Assembly (NCBI GenBank): GCA_020848935.1
Contig: JADLHF010000263.1
Location: forward strand, 1-39,097
Reading direction: 5' to 3'
DNA length: 39,097 nt
From: Acetobacteraceae bacterium
GTDB taxonomy: Bacteria; Pseudomonadota; Alphaproteobacteria; Acetobacterales; Acetobacteraceae
Of the stretch, positions 16,760 through 24,711 are shown piece by piece. Positions within the stretch are counted from its first letter, which is position 1. Each line of letters opens with the position of its first letter. The position numbers were made by a program, and so were the translations under genes. Below the pieces are notes generated by a model. That model was not told where the DNA came from, made no database searches, and saw nothing but the letters and a program-made list of their open reading frames with translations.

Positions 16760-17964
16760 GGGCCGGCGCAGCGGCGCCCAGTGCCCGGCTCTGGTCGCTC
16801 GATTGGTTCAACTTCATCGTTGCCAACATCCAGACCGGCTTCGGCGCCTTCGTGGCGGTCTACCTGACTTCGGAAGCCTGGACCCAGGGCGAGATCGGCC
16901 TGGCGCTGGGGATCGGCACCATCGCCACGATCGCCAGCCAGTTGCCGGCCGGCGCAATGGTCGACGCCCTGCACAACAAGCGCCTGGCCGCCGCGGCGGC
17001 CTGCCTCGCCATTGCCGCCTCGGCCCTGATGATCGGCCTGTGGCCGGTTCAGCTGTCGGTCTGGGCGGCCAAGATCCTGCATGGTTTCGCCAGTTCCATG
17101 CTCACGCCGACGATCGCGGCGATCAGCCTGGCGCTGGTCGGGCGCGCGGCGCTGGGCGAACGGCTGGGCCGCAACTCGCGCTATGCCGCCATCGGCAGCG
17201 GCGTCGCCGCCGCGGTGATGGGGGCCTTCGGCACCTATGTGTCGGAGGCCTCGGTGTTCTACCTGACCGCCGCGCTGATGCTGCCGGCGCTGCTGGTGCT
17301 GCGCGCAGTGCCGCCAGCGCCGGCGGTGAGGCCCGGCGAAATGGCGGCATCCGGCGAGGTCGTGGCGCAGGACGCGATGCGCGAGGTGCTCGGCCTGTTG
17401 GCCAGCCGCCGGCTGCTGGTGTTTTCGGTGGTGGTGATGCTGTTCCACCTGTCCAACGCCGCCCAGCTGCCGCTGATCGCCGGCGAGGTCACCGTCCAGG
17501 CCGGCAGCTACGCCAGCATGGTCATCGCGGCCTGCATCGTGCTGCCGCAACTGCTCGTCGCCATGCTCGCCCCCGGCGTGGGGCGGTGGGCGGAGCTGTA
17601 CGGCCGGCGCCGTGTGATGGTCGTGACCTTCCTGGCCGTGCCACTGCGCGCCGCACTGCTGGCGACGGCCGGGTCGCCCGAGATCGTCGTGCTGGTCCAG
17701 GTGCTGGATGGCATCAGCGCCGCCGGCTTCGGTGTGCTGCTGCCGCTGGTCGCCGCCGACATCACCCGCGGCACCGGGCGGTTCAACCTGTGCCTGGGCC
17801 TGTTCGGGCTGCTCGCGGCCCTCGGCGCCACCTTCAGCACCATCCTGGGGGGTGCCATCGCCGATTGGTCCTCCACCTCGCACGCGCTGCTGGTCCTGGC
17901 CGGATTCGGCGTGGCGGCGGTGCTGACCGCGGCGGTGGCGATGCCGGAGACGCGGGAGGCGTAG
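16756..17964 (+). CDS. Major facilitator superfamily transporter
   Basis: 402 residues, inner membrane, about twelve hydrophobic segments. MFS features: loop 2-3 motif near GAMVDALHNKRLAAAAAC (a G-x-x-x-D-x-x-x-x-R/K variant), and the equivalent in the second half near WAELYGRRRVMVVTFL. A central cytoplasmic loop (VRPGEMAASGEVVAQDA) separates two six-helix halves. Substrate unknown; nothing nearby indicates one. It starts at GTG 16756 within the preceding stop, so it is probably co-translated with the PRC-barrel protein. Repeat copy C begins at its stop codon. Confidence 0.88.
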   Translation: MRAGAAAPSARLWSLDWFNFIVANIQTGFGAFVAVYLTSEAWTQGEIGLALGIGTIATIASQLPAGAMVDALHNKRLAAAAACLAIAASALMIGLWPVQLSVWAAKILHGFASSMLTPTIAAISLALVGRAALGERLGRNSRYAAIGSGVAAAVMGAFGTYVSEASVFYLTAALMLPALLVLRAVPPAPAVRPGEMAASGEVVAQDAMREVLGLLASRRLLVFSVVVMLFHLSNAAQLPLIAGEVTVQAGSYASMVIAACIVLPQLLVAMLAPGVGRWAELYGRRRVMVVTFLAVPLRAALLATAGSPEIVVLVQVLDGISAAGFGVLLPLVAADITRGTGRFNLCLGLFGLLAALGATFSTILGGAIADWSSTSHALLVLAGFGVAAVLTAAVAMPETREA

Positions 17965-18086
17965 GAAGGAAGGTCTTCTTTTTGTGAACAAAAAGAAGCA
18001 AAAAAACTTTATCCGTTAAGGGGTAGCGCCTTTCTTATCCAGAAAGTTTTTTGGTTCTTTTTTTCAAAAAAGAACGCGCTTCCTTG
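17964..18086. repeat. Dispersed cloverleaf repeat, copy C (CTTC hairpin first)
   Basis: Occupies the whole convergent gap between the MFS stop and the argB stop. CTTC hairpin at 17975-17998, where the closing pair is G-C (TTTTTG with CAAAAA) instead of the C-G of other copies: a compensatory change. GTTC hairpin at 18054-18075 (TTCA loop). Central stem AAAAAACTTT (18001-18010) with AAAGTTTTTT (18043-18052). Outer AAGGAAG and CTTCCTT can also pair. Orientation as copy A. Confidence 0.88.
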
Positions 18087-18088
18087 CC

Positions 18089-19006
18089 TTATGCCCGAAT
18101 CAGCGTCCCATACCCCCCCTCGGTGAACAGCTCCAGCAGGCAGGCATGCGGCTGCCGCCCGTCCAGGATCACCGCCCCCTTCACCCCGCGCTGCACCGCA
18201 TCGACGCAGTTCTCCACCTTCGGGATCATGCCCCCGGTGATGGTGCCGTCGGCGATGCCGGCACGCACATCGCCCAGGGTCATCTCGGGGATCAGGTTCT
18301 TGTCCTTGTCCAGCACGCCGGGCACGTCGGTCAGCATCAGCAGGCGGGTGGCGCCGAGTGCGCCCGCCACGGCGCCGGCGGCGGTGTCGGCATTGATGTT
18401 GTAGGTCTGGCCGGCGGCATCCATGCCCACCGGCGAGATCACCGGGATCAGCCCGGCGCCGGTCAGCGCGTGGATCACCCGGACATCGACATGGGCGGGT
18501 TCGCCGACGAAGCCGAGGTCGATCTCCTCCATCTCGCCGGTCTCGGGGTTCTTGCGCGCGCGCTTGATCTTTTCGGCACGGATCAGCCCGCCATCCTTGC
18601 CGCAGATGCCCACGGCGAGCGCGCCGGCGCGGTTGATAAGCCCGGCGACGTGTTTGTTGACCGTGCCGGCCAGCACCATTTCCACGACATCGACGGTCTG
18701 CTGGTCGGTCACGCGCAACCCGTCGATGAAGCTCGACTTCACATCCAGGCGCTTCAGCATGGCATTGATCTGCGGCCCGCCGCCATGCACCACCACCGGA
18801 TTCACGCCGACCTGCTTCAGCAGCGCGATGTCGCCGCCGAAACTGGATGCCAGGTGCTCCTCGTCCATGGCGTGGCCGCCGTATTTCACCACCACCGTGG
18901 CCCCGGCATAGCGGCGCAGGAACGGCAGGGCGTGGGACAGGATGCGCGCCTGCTCCTCGGCGGCGCTCTTGCGGGCGTCGGCAGCCGCGGCGGCGGTATC
19001 GGTCAT
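18089..19006 (-). CDS. argB: Acetylglutamate kinase
   Basis: Phosphorylates N-acetylglutamate, second step of arginine synthesis. Amino-acid-kinase fold motifs: [12 protein letters not shown] near residue 40, [15 protein letters not shown], a mid GIDGLRVTD-type segment ([20 protein letters not shown]), [27 protein letters not shown] and [14 protein letters not shown]. About 305 residues. ATG 19006 opens the alphaproteobacterial N-terminal helix, with GGAGGA upstream. It follows engB by 73 bases and may be co-transcribed with the yidC cluster. An arginine-sensitive regulatory helix cannot be judged by eye. Confidence 0.96.
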   Translation of the reverse strand: MTDTAAAAADARKSAAEEQARILSHALPFLRRYAGATVVVKYGGHAMDEEHLASSFGGDIALLKQVGVNPVVVHGGGPQINAMLKRLDVKSSFIDGLRVTDQQTVDVVEMVLAGTVNKHVAGLINRAGALAVGICGKDGGLIRAEKIKRARKNPETGEMEEIDLGFVGEPAHVDVRVIHALTGAGLIPVISPVGMDAAGQTYNINADTAAGAVAGALGATRLLMLTDVPGVLDKDKNLIPEMTLGDVRAGIADGTITGGMIPKVENCVDAVQRGVKGAVILDGRQPHACLLELFTEGGYGTLIRA

Positions 19007-19079
19007 GCGGGGGTCCTCCAGGCGGTCGGCGGGGCGCGTTGTGCGGGGCATGCCCCGAATGGTCAAGCGGATGGATCGG

Positions 19080-19727
19080 TCAAGCGGGCGGGTCGGCCAG
19101 GGTGGCGAGTTCGGCGCGCAGGGCCTCGATGCCCAGCCCGGTGTCGCTGCTGGTGATGGCAACGTGCGGGAATGCCGCCGGGTGCTTGCGCGCCAGGGCC
19201 TGCACCGATTCCAGCTTGCTCTGCAGGGCCGGGGGCTTGACCGCATCGGCCTTGGTCAGCACCAGCTGGTAGGTCACCGCGGCGCGGTCCAGCAGGTCCA
19301 TCACGGCGGTGTCGGAGTCCTTCAGCTCGATGCGCGCATCCAGCAGCAGCACCACGCGGCGCAGGGTGGGGCGGCCGCGCAGGAACTCGAACATCAGCCC
19401 CTGCCAGTCCTCCTTCACCCGCCGTTCGGCCTGGGCGTAGCCGTAGCCCGGCATATCGACCAGCGTCAGCCGGCCGCCGAGGTCGAAGAAGTTGAGCTGC
19501 CTGGTCCGCCCCGGCGTGTTCGACGCACGCGCCAGGCCGCGCCGCCCGGTCAGCGCATTGACCAGCGAGGACTTGCCCACGTTGGACCGCCCGGCGAACG
19601 CCACCTCCGGCCCCGCCGGCGGCGGCAGCTTTTCCAGTTGCTGGGCGGCGAAGAAGAAGCGGCATTCCGCTGCGAACAGCAGGCGCCCGGCCTCCAGCGC
19701 GGCGGCGGCTTCTTCCTCTTGGGTCAT
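19080..19727 (-). CDS. engB: Ribosome biogenesis GTPase EngB/YihA
   Basis: TRAFAC GTPase needed for 50S assembly. G1 GRSNVGKSS (about 46-54), G2 area [13 protein letters not shown]3 VDMPGYGYA (about 90-98), G4 LTKADAVK (about 157-164), G5 near ITSSDTGLG. 215 residues. ATG 19727 lies 11 bases after the yidC stop and follows GGGGCCGCC, a weak Shine-Dalgarno; the family N-terminus fits ([16 protein letters not shown]). Confidence 0.95.
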   Translation of the reverse strand: MTQEEEAAAALEAGRLLFAAECRFFFAAQQLEKLPPPAGPEVAFAGRSNVGKSSLVNALTGRRGLARASNTPGRTRQLNFFDLGGRLTLVDMPGYGYAQAERRVKEDWQGLMFEFLRGRPTLRRVVLLLDARIELKDSDTAVMDLLDRAAVTYQLVLTKADAVKPPALQSKLESVQALARKHPAAFPHVAITSSDTGLGIEALRAELATLADPPA

Positions 19728-19738
19728 GGCGGCCCCGG

Positions 19739-21502
19739 TCAGACCCGTGCCGCCTGGGGCTTGTCCAGCTTGGTCTGGCGCATGATCAGCCATTGCTGCC
19801 CGATGGTCAGCGTGTTGTTCCAGGCCCAGTAGATCACCAGCCCGGCGGGGAAGGAGGCGAGCATGAAGGTGAACAGCACCGGCATCCAGGCGAAGATCTT
19901 GGCCTGGATCGGGTCCGGCGGCGGCGGGTTCAGCCGCATCTGCGCCCACATGGTGAAGCCCATCACCAGCGGCCAGGCGCCGAGATGCAGGAAGTGGCCG
20001 AACATCGGCAGCATGGCGGGGTCGTAGGGCAGCAGCCCGAACAGGGTGAACACGTTGGTCGGGTCCACCGCGGACAGGTCGCGGATCCAGCCGAAGAACG
20101 GCGCGTGGCGCATCTCGATGGTGGTGAAGATCACCTTGTAGAGCGAGAAGAACACCGGAATCTGGATGACGATCGGCAGGCAGCCGCTGGCCGGGTTCAC
20201 CTTCTCGGTCTTGTACATCTCCATCATCGCCTGCTGGAGCTTCTGCGGCTCTTCCTTGTACTGCTCGCGCAGCGCGGTCATTTTCGGCGCCAGCAGCTTC
20301 ATCTTGCTCATCGAGCGATAGGACTTGTTGGCCAGCGGGAAGAACAAGCCCTTGATGAACAGGGTGAAGATCAGGATGGCGATGCCGAAATTGCCGGTGA
20401 TGCCGAACAGCCAATCCAGCGCATAGAAGAACGGCTTAGTGATGAAGTAGAACCAGCCGAAATCAACCGCCTTGTCGAAGCTCGGCACCTGGTAGGCGGA
20501 CTCGTAGCGGTCCAGGACATGAACCTCCTTGGCGCCGGCGAAGGCGTGGGTGACGGTTTCGGCCATGCCGCCCGGCGGCACCGCAACGGCGTCCTTGGCC
20601 ACGAAATCCACCTGGTAGCGGTCGCTGCCGGCCTCGCTGATGTGGCGGAAGGCGGCGGTCTGCACGCTGGCCTGGGCGGGCACCAGCGCGGTCAGCCAGT
20701 ATTTGTCGGTGAACCCGATCCAGCCGCCCGGCCCGGTCTGTTCCAGCGCCACGCCGCCCTTCTTCTCGCCCTCGGACTTGGCGTGGTCGTAGGTGGTTTC
20801 CTTCAGCCGGCCGTCCAGCACGCCCAGCATGCCCTCGTGCAGGATGTAGTAGCCGGCGGTGTGCGGCTTGTAGTCGCGGCGGATGCGCGCCCAGGGGTGC
20901 AGCGCCACGCTCGCCCCGGTGGTGTTGCGCACCCGCTGGCGCAGCGTGAACATGTAGTCGGCATCGACGCCGACCTCGATCTCGAACACCAGGCCGGCGC
21001 CGTTGTCCCAGCGCAGCAGCGCGGTGGTGCCGGGGCCGGCCACGCCGCTGCCGGTCCACAGCGTGTCGCTGTCCGGCAGCTTCGCGGTGACCCCGTCATC
21101 GGCCGACCAGCCGACCTGGATGTAGTACGGCTGCTTCTCCGAACGCGGTTCCAGCAGGCGCACCAGCGGCGAGCCCGGCTGCACCGTCTCGCGATAGCCC
21201 TTCAGCACCAGGTCGTCCAGGCGTGCGCCGAGCAGGCTGATGCTGCCCTCCAGCCGCGGGGCCGCGATCGGCAGGCGCGGCACGTCGCGCGGCACCGCCT
21301 TGGCGCTGGCCGGGGCGATCGGCGCCGGCGCCGCAGTGCCGGCGGCGGCGGGGGCGGTTGGCGTTCCGGTATCGGGCGTCGGCGCCGCCGGCGCGCCGGC
21401 AATCGGTGCGGGCACCGGCTTGGGCGTCGGCAGCATCAGCTGGAAGCCGAGCAGGATCGCCACCGAGATGGCGATCGCCAAGAGTAGTCGCTTCTGGTCC
21501 AT
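19739..21502 (-). CDS. yidC: Membrane protein insertase YidC
   Basis: Inserts membrane proteins alone or with SecYEG. 587 residues. The first transmembrane segment is LLLAIAISVAILLGFQLML, followed by an Ala/Pro/Thr-rich stretch and a large periplasmic beta domain to about residue 340. Then come the conserved insertase helices: FFYALDWLFGITGNFGIAIL, the positively charged loop LANKSYRSMSKMKLLAPKM, the segment NPASGCLPIVIQIPVFFSLY, and a C-terminal FTFMLASFPAGLVIYWAWNN. ATG 21502 overlaps the yidD stop by one base (TGATG). The long alanine/proline linker after the first segment is typical of alphaproteobacteria. Confidence 0.97.
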   Translation of the reverse strand: MDQKRLLLAIAISVAILLGFQLMLPTPKPVPAPIAGAPAAPTPDTGTPTAPAAAGTAAPAPIAPASAKAVPRDVPRLPIAAPRLEGSISLLGARLDDLVLKGYRETVQPGSPLVRLLEPRSEKQPYYIQVGWSADDGVTAKLPDSDTLWTGSGVAGPGTTALLRWDNGAGLVFEIEVGVDADYMFTLRQRVRNTTGASVALHPWARIRRDYKPHTAGYYILHEGMLGVLDGRLKETTYDHAKSEGEKKGGVALEQTGPGGWIGFTDKYWLTALVPAQASVQTAAFRHISEAGSDRYQVDFVAKDAVAVPPGGMAETVTHAFAGAKEVHVLDRYESAYQVPSFDKAVDFGWFYFITKPFFYALDWLFGITGNFGIAILIFTLFIKGLFFPLANKSYRSMSKMKLLAPKMTALREQYKEEPQKLQQAMMEMYKTEKVNPASGCLPIVIQIPVFFSLYKVIFTTIEMRHAPFFGWIRDLSAVDPTNVFTLFGLLPYDPAMLPMFGHFLHLGAWPLVMGFTMWAQMRLNPPPPDPIQAKIFAWMPVLFTFMLASFPAGLVIYWAWNNTLTIGQQWLIMRQTKLDKPQAARV

Positions 21503-21762
21503 CACGCAGGCATCCGGGTTGGGCGGGGCGGGGGCGGCAGGTCCACCCCCCCGGGGTTCCAGGGGTTGCAGCGCAGGACGCGCCGGGCCGCCAATGCACT
21601 GCCGCGCAGCGCGCCATGGCTGGCCAGCACCGCGCAGGCATAGTGGCTGCAGGAGGGCTCGAAGCGGCACTGCGCGCCGATGAACGGCCGCAGTGTCCAT
21701 TGATAGACGCGCACCGCCCCGGTCAAAGCTGCGGCAGCCGGGCTCATGCGCGGGGGGTTCAT
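21502..21762 (-). CDS. yidD: Membrane protein insertion efficiency factor YidD
   Basis: Small amphipathic protein that aids YidC-dependent insertion. 86 residues with the family core VYQWTLRPFIGAQCRFEPSC, SHYACAVLASHG and RRVLRCNPWNPGGVD. The ATG overlaps the rnpA stop by four bases (ATGA). Position between rnpA and yidC is the usual one. Confidence 0.95.
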   Translation of the reverse strand: MNPPRMSPAAAALTGAVRVYQWTLRPFIGAQCRFEPSCSHYACAVLASHGALRGSALAARRVLRCNPWNPGGVDLPPPPRPTRMPA

Positions 21763-22139
21763 TTCGCCACCACGCCGGTCTTGACCAGCGCGCGGTGCAG
21801 ATCGTCCATCAGGGCGGCGAAATCGCGGCCGCGCGTGGCATCGCGCCCGATCAGCACCAGATCGACACCGGCCAAGGGATGGTCGCGCAGGTACAGCCGG
21901 GCGGCTTCCTTCAGCCGCCGCCGGGTGCGGTTGCGCACCACGGCGTTGCCGACCTTCCTGGTGACGGTGAAGCCGAGGCGCGCCGGCCCGGCCGCCACGC
22001 CTGCGCCATCACCGCGCGGCAACGCCTGCAGCACCAGGCCATGCACCGCCGCGCGGCGGCCCTTGGCCGCCACCTGGAGGAATTCGGCCCGCCGGGTCAG
22101 GCGGTTCGGCTTGCGCGGGGGGTGCGGAGCCGGCGTCAT
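21759..22139 (-). CDS. rnpA: Ribonuclease P protein component
   Basis: Protein subunit of RNase P, which cuts tRNA 5' leaders. 126 residues with the RNR signature (VVRNRTRRRLKEAARL) and N-terminal RLTRRAEFLQVAAKGRR. TVTRKVGNAV is the standard strand before it. Shine-Dalgarno GGAGG lies five bases before ATG 22139. Lies 46 bases downstream of rpmH in the usual order. Confidence 0.96.
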   Translation of the reverse strand: MTPAPHPPRKPNRLTRRAEFLQVAAKGRRAAVHGLVLQALPRGDGAGVAAGPARLGFTVTRKVGNAVVRNRTRRRLKEAARLYLRDHPLAGVDLVLIGRDATRGRDFAALMDDLHRALVKTGVVAK

Positions 22140-22185
22140 CGTCGCCTCCGCTGGCTGGACGGAACCGGGGGTAGACGACCGGCGG

Positions 22186-22320
22186 TCAGGCCGACAGCTT
22201 CGATCGGCCCTTGGCGCGACGATTTGACAGGATCCTGCGGCCGCTCACGGTCGCCATCCGGGTACGGAAGCCGTGCCGGTGCTTGCGGACCAGCTTCGAC
22301 GGTTGGTAGGTGCGCTTCAC
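22186..22320 (-). CDS. rpmH: 50S ribosomal protein L34 (bL34)
   Basis: 44-residue ribosomal protein read directly from the minus strand: it begins [18 protein letters not shown], continues [18 protein letters not shown] and ends KGRSKLSA, matching L34 along its full length. It starts at GTG 22320, with GGAGAGAG just upstream. First gene of the rpmH-rnpA-yidD-yidC-engB run and driven by the promoter at 22476-22505, leaving a leader of about 150 bases. Confidence 0.97.
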   Translation of the reverse strand: MKRTYQPSKLVRKHRHGFRTRMATVSGRRILSNRRAKGRSKLSA

Positions 22321-22336
22321 AACTCTCTCCGATCTC

Positions 22337-22399
22337 GCATAGGTCTGGCCGCTCTGGCATAGGTCCGGCTCTTACACGCAGGCTGGTTCAGGTCTGGCC
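22337..22399. repeat. Three short direct repeats in the rpmH leader
   Basis: GCATAGGTCTGGC (22337-22349), GCATAGGTCCGGC (22357-22369) and TCAGGTCTGGC (22389-22399): three copies of an AGGTCtGGC core at spacings of 20 and 29 bases, in the 227-bp gap between rpmH and the TVP38 gene. On the rpmH transcript they read GCCAGACCT. No gene is seen in this gap. Confidence 0.7.
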
Positions 22400-22475
22400 G
22401 GAACCGCCGGCTTGTGCGAACCATGGCAACAGGCAGTTGCGGGACCCTGGCCAGAGGTCCCGTTGCAGGCCGCGG

Positions 22476-22505
22476 CTTATACGGGTTGGCTGCTTGGCCC
22501 GTCAA
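22476..22505 (-). promoter_or_regulatory. Promoter of the rpmH-rnpA-yidC operon
   Basis: On the minus strand, TTGACG (22505-22500) then, after 17-18 bases, GTATAAG (TATAAG at 22481-22476). This is the best sigma-70 match I found in the window. Start of transcription expected near 22469. Confidence 0.65.
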
Positions 22506-22547
22506 CCTTGCGCCGATTGCCAAGCGCCCGCCCCAAGGAGCCCGGCG

Positions 22548-23243
22548 ATGCGACGGATGCTGCCGCTACTGTTGTTGCTGGGCCTGCTGGGGCTGGCCTA
22601 TGCCCTGGGCTGGCACCAGGCGCTGTCCTGGCCGGCGCTGGCCGCGCGCCGGATGGCGTTGCAGGACGCGGTGGCCGCCCGGCCGGTGGCCGCCGCCCTG
22701 GCCTATGTTGCGCTGTATGGCGCCGCCGTTGCCGTGTCCGTTCCTGGCGCGGTGGTGATCACCGTCGCCGGCGGGCTGCTGTTCGGCACCGCGCTCGGCG
22801 CCGCCCTGGCGGTGGCGGGCGCCACCATCGGCGCCGTGCTGGTGTTCCTGGTGGCGCGCAGCGCCGCCGGACCGTTCCTGGCGGCACGCGCCGGCCCGTG
22901 GCTGGAGCGGCTGCGCCCGGAGATGGAGCGCGACGGCTTCCACTACCTGCTGGCGCTGCGCCTGATCCCGGTGCTGCCGTTCTGGCTGGTCAACCTCGCC
23001 CCCGCCCTGCTCGGCATGCGGCTGGCGCCGTTCGCGCTGGCGACGTTTCTCGGCATCATCCCCGGCACCGCGGTGTTCGCCTCGATCGGTGCCGGCGTCG
23101 GCCATGTGCTGGATGCCGGCGACACGCCCGACCTGTCGCTGATCCTGTCCCCGCCGGTGCTGCTGCCGTTGCTGGCGCTGGCCGCGCTGTCGCTGCTGCC
23201 GCCCCTCTGGAAGCGCTGGAAGTCCCGCCATGGCCGAGTTTGA
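22548..23243 (+). CDS. TVP38/TMEM64 family (DedA-like) membrane protein
   Basis: 231 residues, polytopic. Hydrophobic N-terminus (LPLLLLLGLLGLAYALG), then the VTT/SNARE-associated domain: VSVPGAVVITVAGGLLFG, LVFLVARSAAGPFLA, the conserved LLALRLIPVLPFWLVNLAPAL stretch, and FLGIIPGTAVFASIGAGVG. Members move or scramble lipids or polyprenyl carriers, or act in membrane stress; no specific substrate is shown. AAGGAG seven bases before ATG 22548. Its 3' end overlaps the next gene by 14 bases; this TVP38-plus-FAD-reductase pairing recurs in bacteria. Confidence 0.88.
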   Translation: MRRMLPLLLLLGLLGLAYALGWHQALSWPALAARRMALQDAVAARPVAAALAYVALYGAAVAVSVPGAVVITVAGGLLFGTALGAALAVAGATIGAVLVFLVARSAAGPFLAARAGPWLERLRPEMERDGFHYLLALRLIPVLPFWLVNLAPALLGMRLAPFALATFLGIIPGTAVFASIGAGVGHVLDAGDTPDLSLILSPPVLLPLLALAALSLLPPLWKRWKSRHGRV

Positions 23244-24675
23244 CCTTGCGGTGATCGGGGCCGGCGCCGCCGGGCTGTCGGTCACCGCCGTTGCCGCCCA
23301 GCTCGGCCTGCGGGTGGTGCTGATCGAGCGCGACCGCATGGGCGGCGACTGCCTCAACACCGGCTGCGTGCCCAGCAAGGCGCTGCTGGCCGCCGCCCAT
23401 GCCGCCCGCGCCGCCCGTGCCGCGCACGCGCTGGGCCTGCGCATCGGCGAGCCGGAGATCGACTGGGCGGCGGTGCAGGCCCATGTCCATGGCGTGATCG
23501 CCGCCATCGCGCCGATGGACAGCGTGGCCCGCTTCACCGCGCTGGGCGCCGAGGTGCTGCACGGCGCTGCCCGCTTCGCCGCACCCGATACGCTGGCGGT
23601 GGCGCTGCCCGAGGGCGCACGGCGGCTGACCGCGCGGCGCATCGTGATTGCCGCCGGCGGCCGCGCCGCGATCCCCGCCCTGCCCGGCCTGGGCGCGGTG
23701 GGGTTCCTGACCCATGCGACGATCTTTACGGTCACCCCCCGCCCCGCCCACCTGCTGATCCTCGGCGGCGGGCCGATCGGGCTGGAGATGGCCCAGGCCC
23801 ATGCCGCCCTGGGCTGCCGCGTCACCCTGGTGCAGCGCCGCGCCATCGCGCCGCATGACGACCCGGAACTGGCCGACGGGCTGCGCCAGGCGCTGCTGGC
23901 CGATGGCGTGGCGCTGCTGGAACACACCACCGTCGCCGCCGTCGAACCCGGCCCGACGCTGGTGCTGGCCGATGGCCGGCGCATCGCCGGCAGCCACCTG
24001 CTGGTGGCAACCGGGCGCACGCCCAACCTGGAGGATCTCGATCTGGCGGCGGGCGGGGTGCAGGCCACGGCGCGCGGCATCGCCACCGATGCCGGGCTGC
24101 GCAGCCTGTCCAACCGGCGCGTGTTCGCCGCCGGCGACATCGCCGACCCGCAGCGCGGCACGCCCGGCAACACCGGGCCGCGCCACTTCACCCATGTCGG
24201 CAGCTACCACGCCGGCATCGTCGTACGCCGGGCCCTGTTCCGCCTGCCGGCGAAGCTGGACTACGCCGCCCTGCCCCGGGTGACCTACACCGACCCCGAA
24301 CTGGCCCAGGTCGGCATGACCGAGGCCGAGGCGCGCGCCGCCGGCCACACCAGGCTGCGCATCCTGCGCTGGCCGCTGGCCGACAATGACCGCGCCCAGG
24401 CCGAACGCCGCACCGACGGGCTGGTGAAGATCGTCGCCACCGCCAAGGGCCGCGTGCTCGGCGCCGGCATCCTCGCACCGCATGCCGGCGAGATGGTCGG
24501 AGCCTGGACGCTGGCGATCAGCCAGCGCATCGGGCTGGCCACGCTGGCCGGCATGATCGTGCCCTATCCCACCCGGGCCGAGGCCGCCAGGCGCGCCGCC
24601 GGCGGCTTTTTCACCGCGCGGCTGTTTTCGGCCGCCACCCGGCGGCTGGTGCGGTGGCTGGCCCGCCTGCCATGA
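23230..24675 (+). CDS. FAD-dependent pyridine nucleotide-disulfide oxidoreductase (mercuric-reductase-like)
   Basis: 481 residues. FAD site VIGAGAAGLS at the N-terminus, redox pair Cys41/Cys46 in GGDCLNTGCVPSK, NAD(P) site LLILGGGPIGLEMAQ, second FAD site RVFAAGDIAD, and C-terminal dimerisation domain. The catalytic His of classical disulfide reductases (HxHPTxxE) is absent: the equivalent string reads VPYPTRAEAARRA. It also lacks the paired Cys at the C-terminus and the heavy-metal domain of MerA, so mercury reduction is unlikely. It overlaps the TVP38 gene by 14 bases, so the two are probably co-translated. Natural substrate unknown. Confidence 0.88.
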   Translation: MAEFDLAVIGAGAAGLSVTAVAAQLGLRVVLIERDRMGGDCLNTGCVPSKALLAAAHAARAARAAHALGLRIGEPEIDWAAVQAHVHGVIAAIAPMDSVARFTALGAEVLHGAARFAAPDTLAVALPEGARRLTARRIVIAAGGRAAIPALPGLGAVGFLTHATIFTVTPRPAHLLILGGGPIGLEMAQAHAALGCRVTLVQRRAIAPHDDPELADGLRQALLADGVALLEHTTVAAVEPGPTLVLADGRRIAGSHLLVATGRTPNLEDLDLAAGGVQATARGIATDAGLRSLSNRRVFAAGDIADPQRGTPGNTGPRHFTHVGSYHAGIVVRRALFRLPAKLDYAALPRVTYTDPELAQVGMTEAEARAAGHTRLRILRWPLADNDRAQAERRTDGLVKIVATAKGRVLGAGILAPHAGEMVGAWTLAISQRIGLATLAGMIVPYPTRAEAARRAAGGFFTARLFSAATRRLVRWLARLP

Positions 24676-24711
24676 CGGCCGGCGTCGCGCTGGCGTGATG
24701 TTTAGGGTGCC

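Noticed and set aside
22186-22547. Replication origin next to rpmH.
   Set aside because: rpmH neighbours dnaA/oriC in some bacteria, but no dnaA gene and no TTATCCACA-type boxes are seen here, and alphaproteobacterial origins usually lie elsewhere.
23230-24675. Mercuric reductase (merA).
   Set aside because: No heavy-metal domain, no C-terminal Cys pair, no mer genes nearby.
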